A stretch of DNA of 54,061 nucleotides from Verrucomicrobiota bacterium (GTDB lineage Bacteria > Verrucomicrobiota > Verrucomicrobiia > Limisphaerales > UBA1319). The notes under the pieces were generated by a model. It was not told where the DNA came from and made no database searches. It saw only the letters and a program-made list of their open reading frames with translations. Location: positions 1 through 54,061 of the forward strand of contig JAKLHY010000054.1 in the NCBI GenBank assembly GCA_022709905.1. The letters run 5' to 3'. Positions 43,277 through 51,230 of this stretch are shown piece by piece. Positions within the stretch are counted from its first letter, which is position 1, and each line of letters starts with the position of its first letter. A program made the position numbers and the translations under genes.

Positions 43277-44620
43277 ATGAAGAACTCGAGCCGCGTCTTA
43301 AACCAATGTCCATCCTGGATTCTTGCCATTTTACTCCTGACGGGCGCCGGAATCCTGAAACCGTTCGCCGCCGAAGAAACGATCGCCCTCCCCAACGATC
43401 CTTTCTTTGCCCCCTATCGACTGATAGCGCCGCCGGCCGCAAATGGTTTGCAGCTCCAAAAGGGCGATCGCCTGTCCATTTGCGGCGATTCCATCACCGA
43501 ACAAAAAATGTATTCCCGGATCCTGGAGACTTATCTCACGGTCTGCGCGCCCCAATGGGACATCTCTTGCCGTCAATTTGGATGGAGCGGCGAACAGGCG
43601 GGCGGTTTCCGAAACCGCTTGGACCAGGATGTCCTCCGATTCCACCCCACCATCGCCACCACCTGTTATGGGATGAATGATCATCGCTACGTCCCTTATA
43701 CCGACGAAATCGGAAAAACCTACCGCGACCACCAAACCGCCATTGTGCGCGCGCTGAAAGAAGCTGGCTGCCGTGTGGTGCTCGGATCGCCCGGAACCAT
43801 CGATTCCGTCCCACCCTGGGTGAAGTCCGCCCAAGGCACGAAACAGGACTTGAACCTGAGCTTGTGCCGCCTGAGGAATATCGCCCTGGAAGTCAGCCTG
43901 GAGGAAAAGGTCGCGTTTGCCGACGTCTACCTTCCCATGCTCGTCCAGGGCTGGGAGGCCAAGAAAAAATACGGCGAAGACTTCATGGTCAGCGGCAAGG
44001 ACGGCGTCCATCCCGGTTGGGCCGGTCAAGTGATCATGGCCTATGCCTTTCTGAAAACCCTGGGGCTCGAGGGCGAAATCGGCACGCTCACGATCGACGA
44101 TGCCAAGGCCTCAGCCACCGCCTCAGAAGGACACGAAGTCTTGAACTTTGCCAACAACCGCCTGGCGATTCGCAGCCATCGCTACCCCTTCTGCGCCGGG
44201 TCCGGTGACCCGGCCAAGGACGACAATCTCCGCGCCGGCTTCGCCCTGGTGCCCTTCGACGACACGCTGAATCGCTTCATGCTGCGCATTCAATCTCCGA
44301 AATCAGCGCAATACCGGGTGACCTGGGGCGAAACCTCGCGAGTCTACGCGTCGGCCGATCTCAGTCGCGGAATCAACCTGGCAAAGGACTTCGTGACAAA
44401 CCCGTTCACTCCGGCCTTCGATCGCGTCTGGCAGGCCGTGTTCGCCAAACAGGAGTATGAAACCCGCCAGATCAAACAGCTCTTCCACGGCCCCGAGGGC
44501 GCGGTCGATATCGAAGCCACCGCGAGCCTGACAGAGAAAGCGCGCGGACGCCTCGTGCGCAAAGTCCGTGAAAGCTTCCGCCCGGTCGAACACGAACTCC
44601 GCATCGAGCCCGTCGCCTAG
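43277..44620 (+). CDS. Secreted SGNH/GDSL-family hydrolase
   Basis: A 447-aa exported protein. The signal peptide (WILAILLLTGAGILKPFAA) is followed by the SGNH blocks: GDSITEQKMY with Ser72, FGWSGEQAGG, YGMNDHRY (block III asparagine), and DGVHPG with Asp242 and His245. It is a likely carbohydrate or aryl esterase, perhaps removing acetyl groups from pectin. The C-terminal 170 residues form a separate beta-rich extension not typical of the single-domain enzymes. The upstream ATG (43229) adds only a poor N-terminus. The gap from the GH106 gene is about 110 bp. Confidence 0.88.
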   Translation: MKNSSRVLNQCPSWILAILLLTGAGILKPFAAEETIALPNDPFFAPYRLIAPPAANGLQLQKGDRLSICGDSITEQKMYSRILETYLTVCAPQWDISCRQFGWSGEQAGGFRNRLDQDVLRFHPTIATTCYGMNDHRYVPYTDEIGKTYRDHQTAIVRALKEAGCRVVLGSPGTIDSVPPWVKSAQGTKQDLNLSLCRLRNIALEVSLEEKVAFADVYLPMLVQGWEAKKKYGEDFMVSGKDGVHPGWAGQVIMAYAFLKTLGLEGEIGTLTIDDAKASATASEGHEVLNFANNRLAIRSHRYPFCAGSGDPAKDDNLRAGFALVPFDDTLNRFMLRIQSPKSAQYRVTWGETSRVYASADLSRGINLAKDFVTNPFTPAFDRVWQAVFAKQEYETRQIKQLFHGPEGAVDIEATASLTEKARGRLVRKVRESFRPVEHELRIEPVA

Positions 44621-44824
44621 CGAGGCAGCGCCTCTGAACTGCTTTATGGCGGTCAGCTTTCGGTCGATACGCCGGTCCGAGGTGCGATCAACCCAGCCGC
44701 TGCGCGAATTGGACCAGAAACCATTGGCTTGGTCACGGCAAAGGTGACATTCCACGGAGTCTCGCAAGTTGAGGTCCACCTTCATTTGTGCGATCGGCGG
44801 CATGTGTGGCGAGCCCAAAGGCTC

Positions 44825-45565
44825 TCAGGCTGGTTTTTCTGCCAGGACCATGATCTCCATTTCATCGAGGTCAACGTTCCTCCGCCCCCAATTTCCAGCC
44901 GTCCCGCCCCACAGATGAACCACCTTCAGCCCCGCCATCGGAAACAGTAGCATCAGTTCGGTCGGAATAAAGGCCCGTTCCCGAAGATGAAGATCGCTGG
45001 TTAGACCCAGGGCTGCGCAATCGGAAACCTCGGTCATTGTATGCGGATCAAAGACGCCCTTCTCAACGTCCTGAAGGGTGTGTCGTCGAACCATGGCCAA
45101 TCCATTCAGAACCGTGAATAGGCCCTTTGTCCGAGGCTTCATCGCTTCTGCCACACAGCGCAAAATCGCCAGAGGCTGGCCCATCGGATCATCGCCCAAT
45201 CCTAAAAGCCCAAACGCCCCCTCACAGAGGGAGAGGACGCCGTCAAAAGGCTTCTCAACCTTAAAGGCCGTGGCATTCTCTTTGCGCCAACAAACCTGAA
45301 CGCCCGCCGCCTCGGCATCCTTCCTGGCCTGCTGCAACATCCCCTCGGAAAGATCCACCCCCGTCATCCGATATCCCCGCCGCGCCAGCTCGATCGAATG
45401 CCGCCCCGTGCCGCATGCGACATCCAGCACTTCGGCCCCGGGTTTTAGGTCCAATGCCTCGATTAGAAAATCCACCTCGGCAATCGTGTTTTTCGTGAAG
45501 CAATTCTGATTGTATACGGGCGCATGCCCGTCAAAGAACTCTTCCCAATTCGTTTTTGACTTCAT
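44825..45565 (-). CDS. Class I SAM-dependent methyltransferase
   Basis: A 246-aa protein with the SAM-binding signature AEVLDVACGTGRHSIELARRGYRMTGVDLS near residue 50. MLQQARKDA and FDGVLSLCEGAFGLL follow as motifs II and III. The substrate is unknown. The start at 45565 (MKSKTNWEEFFDGHAPVYN) is preferred because the longer frame begins inside the upstream gene. The upstream gene on the same strand ends 70 bp before this start. Confidence 0.87.
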   Translation of the reverse strand: MKSKTNWEEFFDGHAPVYNQNCFTKNTIAEVDFLIEALDLKPGAEVLDVACGTGRHSIELARRGYRMTGVDLSEGMLQQARKDAEAAGVQVCWRKENATAFKVEKPFDGVLSLCEGAFGLLGLGDDPMGQPLAILRCVAEAMKPRTKGLFTVLNGLAMVRRHTLQDVEKGVFDPHTMTEVSDCAALGLTSDLHLRERAFIPTELMLLFPMAGLKVVHLWGGTAGNWGRRNVDLDEMEIMVLAEKPA

Positions 45566-45635
45566 AAACGGTATTCCAAGCTTGTTTCTTTTATCTGTGT
45601 CAATTGGTGTGATTTGCAGGTAACAAATGCAGTGC

Positions 45636-46871
45636 TTATTCGCGGGCATCTTTTTCAATCACCGGAACCGGACCTCGACCGCGCCACAACAATGCGACTC
45701 GTCGATCCACCGGACTAAAACCGCAAATCTGATCATTCCCGAGTTGAAACAGCACTTTATCTGAAGGTAACAGGACCGCATTGCGGACAGTCCACGCCCC
45801 AAAAGGTGTCTCGTAGGCGAACCGGATTTCTTTTCCACTCACAGGATCTTTGCCACGCAGACCTTCGACCGGCCAGAACCCCGCGTGAAACCTCCAGGGG
45901 CTGTTTGTGGCGATCCCCAACCGTGCCGCCTGACCAAAGGAAAACCATGTCCCATCGTATTGTGGATGAATGGAAATGCTGCGCCAGTCCGGCGCCGCCA
46001 CCACCGGCATATTAGTCCGCACCTCGACGAATCGCGGCTTTCTATGGTCATCCGACTCAAGCCGCGCCATCAAGTCCCATCGGTTGGTATCGATCGGGTT
46101 CGGTCGAACGAACAAACGGTCATTATGGTGGTTTGAGTGCAATTCGAATATCTTCCTTTCGCCTCCCCTCACCAAATTCCGCTGGTATACATCACCGTCC
46201 TCTCGATCGATGTAATACACCAGGACCGATTCGGGCAGCGACAACTCATCGGGCCCGACAATATTCATCTTCGTGTACAGCGAAGTGCCGCTTGCCATGA
46301 AATACCATCCGAACAACAGGAGATAAGAGACACGCTGGAGCTTAAGGGAAACCCGCAGGCTGCGTTTCATAACGGGCGTCATCAGTCCGGGACGCCGGGT
46401 CGGGAGATCCGGCTTGCTGCAGCTCGCGGGCTGCGCGCCCTCGCGTAACGAGACTTCTGCCGCTGTGTTTGAACCCTCCTTTGTTCCTCGCAGAGTCCAG
46501 CCGATAAAGGGCCATTCCAAAACCGACGTCAGGAAGAAGGTGAACACGACCATGACCCAGAACCACACCCAGCCATTATTCAGGTCCATGGGTAATACGG
46601 GCACGATCCCACCTAGAACAAACAATCCCCCCACCCAAGCGGAGAAATAATTGGCCGCGATCATGGTGCCGATGGCTTTGCCCGGAGGAATTTGACAAAG
46701 CCGGGCTAATAGCCCTCCCTCCAACAGGCCTATCAGGGCATTGCCCACCACTAAATGGAGCATCCCAGCCCACATCAGGGGCGTTCCCGCATTGGCGGAT
46801 GCGCACGGCGGAAACGCCAACAGGCCGACAACCACAATCCGAACGATGACCTGAAGCCTCGTGGCATCCAT
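45636..46871 (-). CDS. Membrane protein with C-terminal exported beta-rich domain
   Basis: A 411-aa protein of no family I recognise. The first 190 residues hold about five hydrophobic helices (VIVRIVVVGLLAF, LMWAGMLHLVVGNALIGLLE, TMIAANYFSAWVGGLFVLGG, FWVMVVFTFFLTSVLEW, and LQRVSYLLLFGWYFM near 195). The rest (residues 215-411) is hydrophilic and beta-rich, with segments such as RKIFELHSNHHNDRLFV and NAVLLPSDKVLFQLGNDQICG that look like propeller or beta-sandwich strands outside the membrane. The ATG at 46871 has GAGG 7 nt upstream, which decides it over the ATG at 46940. Confidence 0.7.
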   Translation of the reverse strand: MDATRLQVIVRIVVVGLLAFPPCASANAGTPLMWAGMLHLVVGNALIGLLEGGLLARLCQIPPGKAIGTMIAANYFSAWVGGLFVLGGIVPVLPMDLNNGWVWFWVMVVFTFFLTSVLEWPFIGWTLRGTKEGSNTAAEVSLREGAQPASCSKPDLPTRRPGLMTPVMKRSLRVSLKLQRVSYLLLFGWYFMASGTSLYTKMNIVGPDELSLPESVLVYYIDREDGDVYQRNLVRGGERKIFELHSNHHNDRLFVRPNPIDTNRWDLMARLESDDHRKPRFVEVRTNMPVVAAPDWRSISIHPQYDGTWFSFGQAARLGIATNSPWRFHAGFWPVEGLRGKDPVSGKEIRFAYETPFGAWTVRNAVLLPSDKVLFQLGNDQICGFSPVDRRVALLWRGRGPVPVIEKDARE

Positions 46872-47085
46872 CACAGAACCTCGGCCCGCCCTCGATCCCC
46901 GCCCACCGCACTGACCCGCGAGTTCATCCCGATCTGTCATCTCCTCGATATTGTCAATACCATTGATAGTGTCAACTATCCACTTCCCAACTTTTCATGG
47001 GTGTACATCAGCGCGGCCCATAAGCCAGACACCATTGTAAAGGATTAGAGGTGCGGGCGCCGGAATGGTTGAATCCTGCACATTC

Positions 47086-47191
47086 CATCGATATTCCCAA
47101 CACTTCAGGGCCTTCGCATTTGGCCCGCGGTGATTCGCGTGGATTGGCGTCCATTCGCGGTTAAGCTCTTGTATTGGCGGTTGCGAAGGCG
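47086..47191 (+). repeat. Dispersed intergenic repeat, full-length copy B
   Basis: Aligns along its whole length with 12241-12345; both are plus-strand oriented and precede a plus-strand gene by 65-70 bp (12410 and 47262). The core ttggcgtccattcgcggtt is identical to the copy at 20416-20436. Confidence 0.8.
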
Positions 47192-47236
47192 CATCCTCGC
47201 TTGACTCGGAGGCCCGCGCTTTTATGATGCGCAGGT

Positions 47237-47249
47237 TTAGTTAAACTAA
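47237..47249. promoter_or_regulatory. 13-bp palindrome before enolase
   Basis: TTAGTT and AACTAA pair around a single A, ending 12 nt before the enolase ATG. It could be an operator for a small repressor or a hairpin covering the ribosome-binding region. No good Shine-Dalgarno sequence is otherwise visible. Confidence 0.35.
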
Positions 47250-47261
47250 CAAAGATACAAT

Positions 47262-48536
47262 ATGAGCACGATTCATGACATCCAAGCGCGTGAAATTCTG
47301 GATTCACGCGGTAATCCGACCGTGGAAGTTGACGTCATTCTGAACAGTGGAGCTGTGGGACGGGCTGCAGTGCCCTCCGGCGCCAGCACCGGCGAACACG
47401 AGGCCCTCGAACTGCGCGATGGCGATAAGAAACGCTACCTGGGCAAAGGGGTCAAGAAAGCGGTCAAAAACGTCCTCGACAACATCCTGCCCGCCCTCGA
47501 AGGCCTGGAAGCCACCGATCAGCTGACCGTCGATCGGACCATGCTCGACCTGGACGGCACCGAGACAAAGTCCAAGCTGGGCGCCAATGCCATTCTCGCG
47601 GTATCGCTGGCCACAGCCAAGGCCGCAGCCATCGAACTGGACCTGCCCTTGTTCCAGTACCTCGGCGGACCCAACGCCAAAGTGTTGCCAGTGCCAATGG
47701 CCAACGTCATCAACGGCGGCGCCCATTCCGATGCCCCCATCGATTTCCAGGAGTTCATGATCGTGCCCAAAGGTTTCTCGACATTTTCGGAGGCCCTCCG
47801 CGCCATCACCGAGACCTTCCACGCCCTCAAGAGCGTGCTGAAAAAGAAGGGCTTCTCCACCGCAGTCGGTGACGAAGGCGGTTTCGCTCCGAACCTGGAC
47901 AGCACCGAGGCCGCCATCGAGGCGATTCTTCAGGCGGTCAAGGACGCCGGCTACAAACCCGCCAAGGAAATGTTCCTGGCCCTGGATGTGGCTTCGTCCG
48001 AATTCTACGACGCCAAGAGCGGCCAATATGTGTTCAAGAAGAGCACCGGTCGTAAAATGTCCGGCGATGAACTGGTGGGTTTCTACGCCGAACTGACCGG
48101 CAAGTACCCCATCATCAGCATCGAAGACGGTTGCGCCGAAAACGACTGGAAGACCTGGAAACTGCTCACCGACAAGCTGGGCGACAAGATCCAGCTCGTG
48201 GGCGATGATCTGTTCGTCACCAATGTCAAATTCCTCCGCAAAGGCATCGATGAAGGCGTCGCCAATTCCATCCTCGTCAAGGTCAACCAGATTGGATCAC
48301 TGACCGAAACTCTGGACGCTGTCGAGCTAGCCCAGGACAACGACTACACCGCCGTCATCAGCCATCGTTCCGGCGAGACCGAGGACGCCACGATTGCCGA
48401 TATCGCAGTCGCCACCAACGCCGGCCAGATCAAGACCGGCTCGCTGAGCCGCACCGATCGCGTGTGCAAGTATAACCAGCTGTTGCGAATCGAACAGTTG
48501 CTGGGCAAGAACGCCGTTTACGGCGGCAAATTCTAA
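47262..48536 (+). CDS. eno: Enolase
   Basis: A 424-aa enolase, converting 2-phosphoglycerate to phosphoenolpyruvate in glycolysis. Key segments are all intact: REILDSRGNPTVEVDV at the start, PSGASTGEHEALELRDGD (mobile loop), GDEGGFAPNL, LALDVASSEFYD and IEDGCAENDW (magnesium ligands), LVGDDLFVTN, ILVKVNQIGSLTETLD (signature with the catalytic lysine), and SHRSGETED. Length and gapless pattern are normal. It stands alone with its own terminator and an upstream palindrome. Confidence 0.97.
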   Translation: MSTIHDIQAREILDSRGNPTVEVDVILNSGAVGRAAVPSGASTGEHEALELRDGDKKRYLGKGVKKAVKNVLDNILPALEGLEATDQLTVDRTMLDLDGTETKSKLGANAILAVSLATAKAAAIELDLPLFQYLGGPNAKVLPVPMANVINGGAHSDAPIDFQEFMIVPKGFSTFSEALRAITETFHALKSVLKKKGFSTAVGDEGGFAPNLDSTEAAIEAILQAVKDAGYKPAKEMFLALDVASSEFYDAKSGQYVFKKSTGRKMSGDELVGFYAELTGKYPIISIEDGCAENDWKTWKLLTDKLGDKIQLVGDDLFVTNVKFLRKGIDEGVANSILVKVNQIGSLTETLDAVELAQDNDYTAVISHRSGETEDATIADIAVATNAGQIKTGSLSRTDRVCKYNQLLRIEQLLGKNAVYGGKF

Positions 48537-48554
48537 GCCCCCAACGGGTGCGTT

Positions 48555-48581
48555 CCCCACCCCGTCTTGCCTGGGGTGGGA
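48555..48581 (+). repeat. GC-rich hairpin after enolase
   Basis: CCCACCCC (48556-48563) pairs with GGGGTGGG (48573-48580) around a 9-nt loop. There is only a weak T-rich stretch after it, so I do not call it a terminator on its own. It precedes the clear terminator at 48631. Confidence 0.5.
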
Positions 48582-48630
48582 CTACTCGTTTTGACAAGTG
48601 TTTGACGCGGTCAAAGGACCGCACCCAAGT

Positions 48631-48662
48631 GAAGCCGGCTCTGCCGGCTTCTTTTGTTTTTG
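48631..48662 (+). terminator. Rho-independent terminator of eno
   Basis: GAAGCCGGC and GCCGGCTTC form a perfect 9-bp stem with a 3-nt loop (tct), followed by TTTTGTTTTTG. It is 95 bp after the enolase stop and is the best terminator in the window. Confidence 0.9.
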
Positions 48663-48815
48663 GGATATTCTTTCAACATACCTCTCCGAACTCAAACGGC
48701 CGCTGTCCATCCCTCGGGCTCTGATCGGACATCGACAAAATCCATTGGCGCCCACCGGTGAAATCGGCAGAATACCGTCCGTTACCAGTTGTTCAGCAAA
48801 CCAACGAAGGCTACC

Positions 48816-50729
48816 ATGAAGACCTCTGCCACACCCCAAACTGTCAACGGGCGCCGAATCCTCCCCTGTATCGTCGGCCTCGCTCTGTTGCTGGTTCAGA
48901 TTCCCGTTAGCGGACAGCCCATCGGCGCCAACCCAGCCCAAGACACCGAACCCAAACCGCCACCGCCCGCGCTGCCCGATTTCCATGCCGACCCTCACAT
49001 CGCCGTCTTTGACAATACGTTCTACCTTTATCCCACCACCGACATGCCCGGCTGGAATTCACCCTCCTTCGAGTGTTGGTCTTCGCAGGATCTGAAGCAC
49101 TGGAAAAGTGAGGGAATCATCCTTCATTTTCCGCGGGACTTGAAATGGGCCAAAAGCCGGGCCTGGGCCCCTTGCATCGCCTCACGCAAAGGAAAATTCT
49201 ACTTCTACTATTCAGCCGAGCAAAACATCGGGGTTGCCGTTGGCGACCGGCCGCAAGGCCCGTTCCAGGATCCCTTGGGCCGGCCGTTGATTCCAAAGGA
49301 CAGTTACCAATGCCAGGTGATTGATCCCATGGTCTTCATCGATGACGACGGCGCCGCTTACCTCTATTTCGGCCAAGGCAACTGCAACGTCGTCAAACTC
49401 AACGATGATATGACCTCCTTCGATCCGGCCGCGGTGAGGCGGATCACTCCTCGGAACTACAATGAAGGTGCGTTTGTTCTTAAACGCAAAGGCATTTACT
49501 ACCTGATGTGGTCGCAATACGACACGCGCGACCCCCGTTATTCGGTCTCCTACGCAACCTCGAATTCGCCCCTCGGACCGTTCACCAACGCCGCCAATAA
49601 TCCCATTCTCGCCCAGAGCGGGCCGGTCAAGGGCGCCGGCCATCACTCGGTCGCGCAGATCCCCGGCCGCGATGAATGGATCATGGCCTACCATCGATTC
49701 CACATTCCCGACGGCGACGGCTACCATCGGGAAACCTGCATCTCGCCGATGCGTTTCAATGCCCAGGGCCAAATCGAAAAGGTGAATGTCTTCGAAGCCG
49801 TGCCCGCGCTCGCCCCCGGGGGTGACAAACTGCCCGGCCTCCGACAACTCATGGACACCCCGCTCCGCGATCCTTCAATCTGCCGCGGACCGGACGGCGC
49901 CTGGTATCTCACCGGCACGGTGGAGCCCTTCTTCGGTTTCAACGAAGGCATCAAGCTGTGGAAATCACAAGACCTGAAAAACTGGGAACCGCTTGGTTTC
50001 GTTTGGAAATACGGCGCCAGCCCGTGGCACCAACCTTATCTCGCCAAGAAAAAACCGCTTTGGGCGCCCGAGATCCACTACCTGAAGAACACCTTCTGGC
50101 TCACCTACAGCATCCCCGGTTGGGATGGGACCGGCAAAACCTCCGGCTCCGGCCTGCTCAAGAGCACCACCGGCAAACCCGAAGGCCCCTACGCCGACAT
50201 GCAGCCCAACGAACGCCTGGGCGACGAGATTGATGCCTCCCTGTTCCAGGATGACGACGGCGCTGTCTACTTCCTCTGGCACAGCGGCAAGATTGCGAAG
50301 ATGAAACCGGACCTGAGCGCCCTGGCCGAATCGTATCACTGGCTCAAAACAACCACCTCGGATCCCAATCCAAAACACCATTCCAGCCTATGCGCCGGCA
50401 TCTTCGGCACGAATTCCTTCGATCACGTCGGCTACGAGGGCATGTTTCTCTTCAAGGCCAATGGACGATACTATCTCTCGTGCGCCGAACACTTCGAAGG
50501 CCGTTACAGTTGCACGATCGCCACCTCGACCCACCTCTACGGCCCCTATCACGAACGCTACGAAGCCCTGCCCCATGCCGGTCACAATACATTCTTCAAA
50601 GACGATCACGGCCAGTGGTGGTCAACCTATTTCGGCAGCGACGGCCAGGCGCCCTGGCAGGAACGGCCCGGTGTGTTCCCCATCCGATTTGACGCCGCCG
50701 GCCGGATTCGGCCCCTGCCAAGCCTGTAG
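48816..50729 (+). CDS. Secreted protein with two GH43-type beta-propellers
   Basis: A 637-aa exported protein (signal RILPCIVGLALLLVQIPVSG). Two five-bladed GH43 domains occur in tandem. The first (about 50-340) shows HADPHIAVF, QVIDPMVFIDDDG and YNEGAFVL for the catalytic aspartate, the pKa-tuning aspartate and the acid glutamate. The second (about 345-635) shows LRDPSICRGPDG, EIDASLFQDDDG and GYEGMFLF. Both triads look complete, so both domains may be active. Arabinofuranosidase or xylosidase activity is typical. The ATG at 48816 has AAGG upstream; the TTG at 48789 is not needed. Confidence 0.9.
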   Translation: MKTSATPQTVNGRRILPCIVGLALLLVQIPVSGQPIGANPAQDTEPKPPPPALPDFHADPHIAVFDNTFYLYPTTDMPGWNSPSFECWSSQDLKHWKSEGIILHFPRDLKWAKSRAWAPCIASRKGKFYFYYSAEQNIGVAVGDRPQGPFQDPLGRPLIPKDSYQCQVIDPMVFIDDDGAAYLYFGQGNCNVVKLNDDMTSFDPAAVRRITPRNYNEGAFVLKRKGIYYLMWSQYDTRDPRYSVSYATSNSPLGPFTNAANNPILAQSGPVKGAGHHSVAQIPGRDEWIMAYHRFHIPDGDGYHRETCISPMRFNAQGQIEKVNVFEAVPALAPGGDKLPGLRQLMDTPLRDPSICRGPDGAWYLTGTVEPFFGFNEGIKLWKSQDLKNWEPLGFVWKYGASPWHQPYLAKKKPLWAPEIHYLKNTFWLTYSIPGWDGTGKTSGSGLLKSTTGKPEGPYADMQPNERLGDEIDASLFQDDDGAVYFLWHSGKIAKMKPDLSALAESYHWLKTTTSDPNPKHHSSLCAGIFGTNSFDHVGYEGMFLFKANGRYYLSCAEHFEGRYSCTIATSTHLYGPYHERYEALPHAGHNTFFKDDHGQWWSTYFGSDGQAPWQERPGVFPIRFDAAGRIRPLPSL

Positions 50730-50817
50730 GCCGATGGAAAAGAACAGGAGCCAGGAATGCGTCCACGGTCTCCCGCTTCCCCTCGCAGACCACTGAAGTG
50801 ATATCCGTCAGGCACAC

Positions 50818-51054
50818 TCAGTAGTTGAACAAGTCGCGCAACGAGTAGCCTTTCCCGGTGGCTCGGTTAAGCGCTGCCAGGACTTTCGACTGAGTGTTCA
50901 AGGTCAACCGCCTGCCCTTGCAAGCCCGTGCCACCATCTTGTGCGTCATCTCCACCGGCGAGACCGCCACCAGATCATGCGCTTTGAGGTTGTGTTCCTG
51001 CATAATCCGGGCAATCGGTTGCTCACCCAAATTTCGTTCGATTTCGGGATTCAT
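50818..51054 (-). CDS. Small conserved-looking HTH-like protein
   Basis: A 78-aa protein with several short helices: IARIMQEHNLKAHDLVAVSP, THKMVARACKGRRLTLNTQSKVLAALNRATG, and the ending YSLRDLFNY. The pattern (helix, H-D-L-V-A-x-S, helix with K-x-V-x-x-A-x-K-G-R-R-L-T, helix) resembles an XRE/Cro-type fold and a small protein family I remember from Verrucomicrobiota. I cannot assign a name. The start at 51054 is preferred over the longer frame to 51090. It is downstream of the sigma-like gene on the same strand. Confidence 0.7.
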   Translation of the reverse strand: MNPEIERNLGEQPIARIMQEHNLKAHDLVAVSPVEMTHKMVARACKGRRLTLNTQSKVLAALNRATGKGYSLRDLFNY

Positions 51055-51230
51055 TATCAATGCTTCCGCCCCTGACTCTCGCACATGCACGGAGCTGCTT
51101 CCATCATAACTCCGCTATCGTTAATCGCCAGTATTCCTTGAAGTATGGCTGGGAATGTCTGGAATTACTCCTTTACAGCTCTACCATCTGGACTGCCACG
51201 GCATGCGCAACCATCGACCAGCCATTTGGA

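Larger units (their letters stand above)
46872..47261. other. Intergenic region upstream of enolase
   Basis: About 390 bp without a gene. It carries a full-length dispersed repeat (47086-47191) and, close to the enolase start, the palindrome TTAGTT-A-AACTAA (47237-47249). The left half has AT-rich segments suited to promoters on either strand, but I cannot fix them. Confidence 0.5.
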
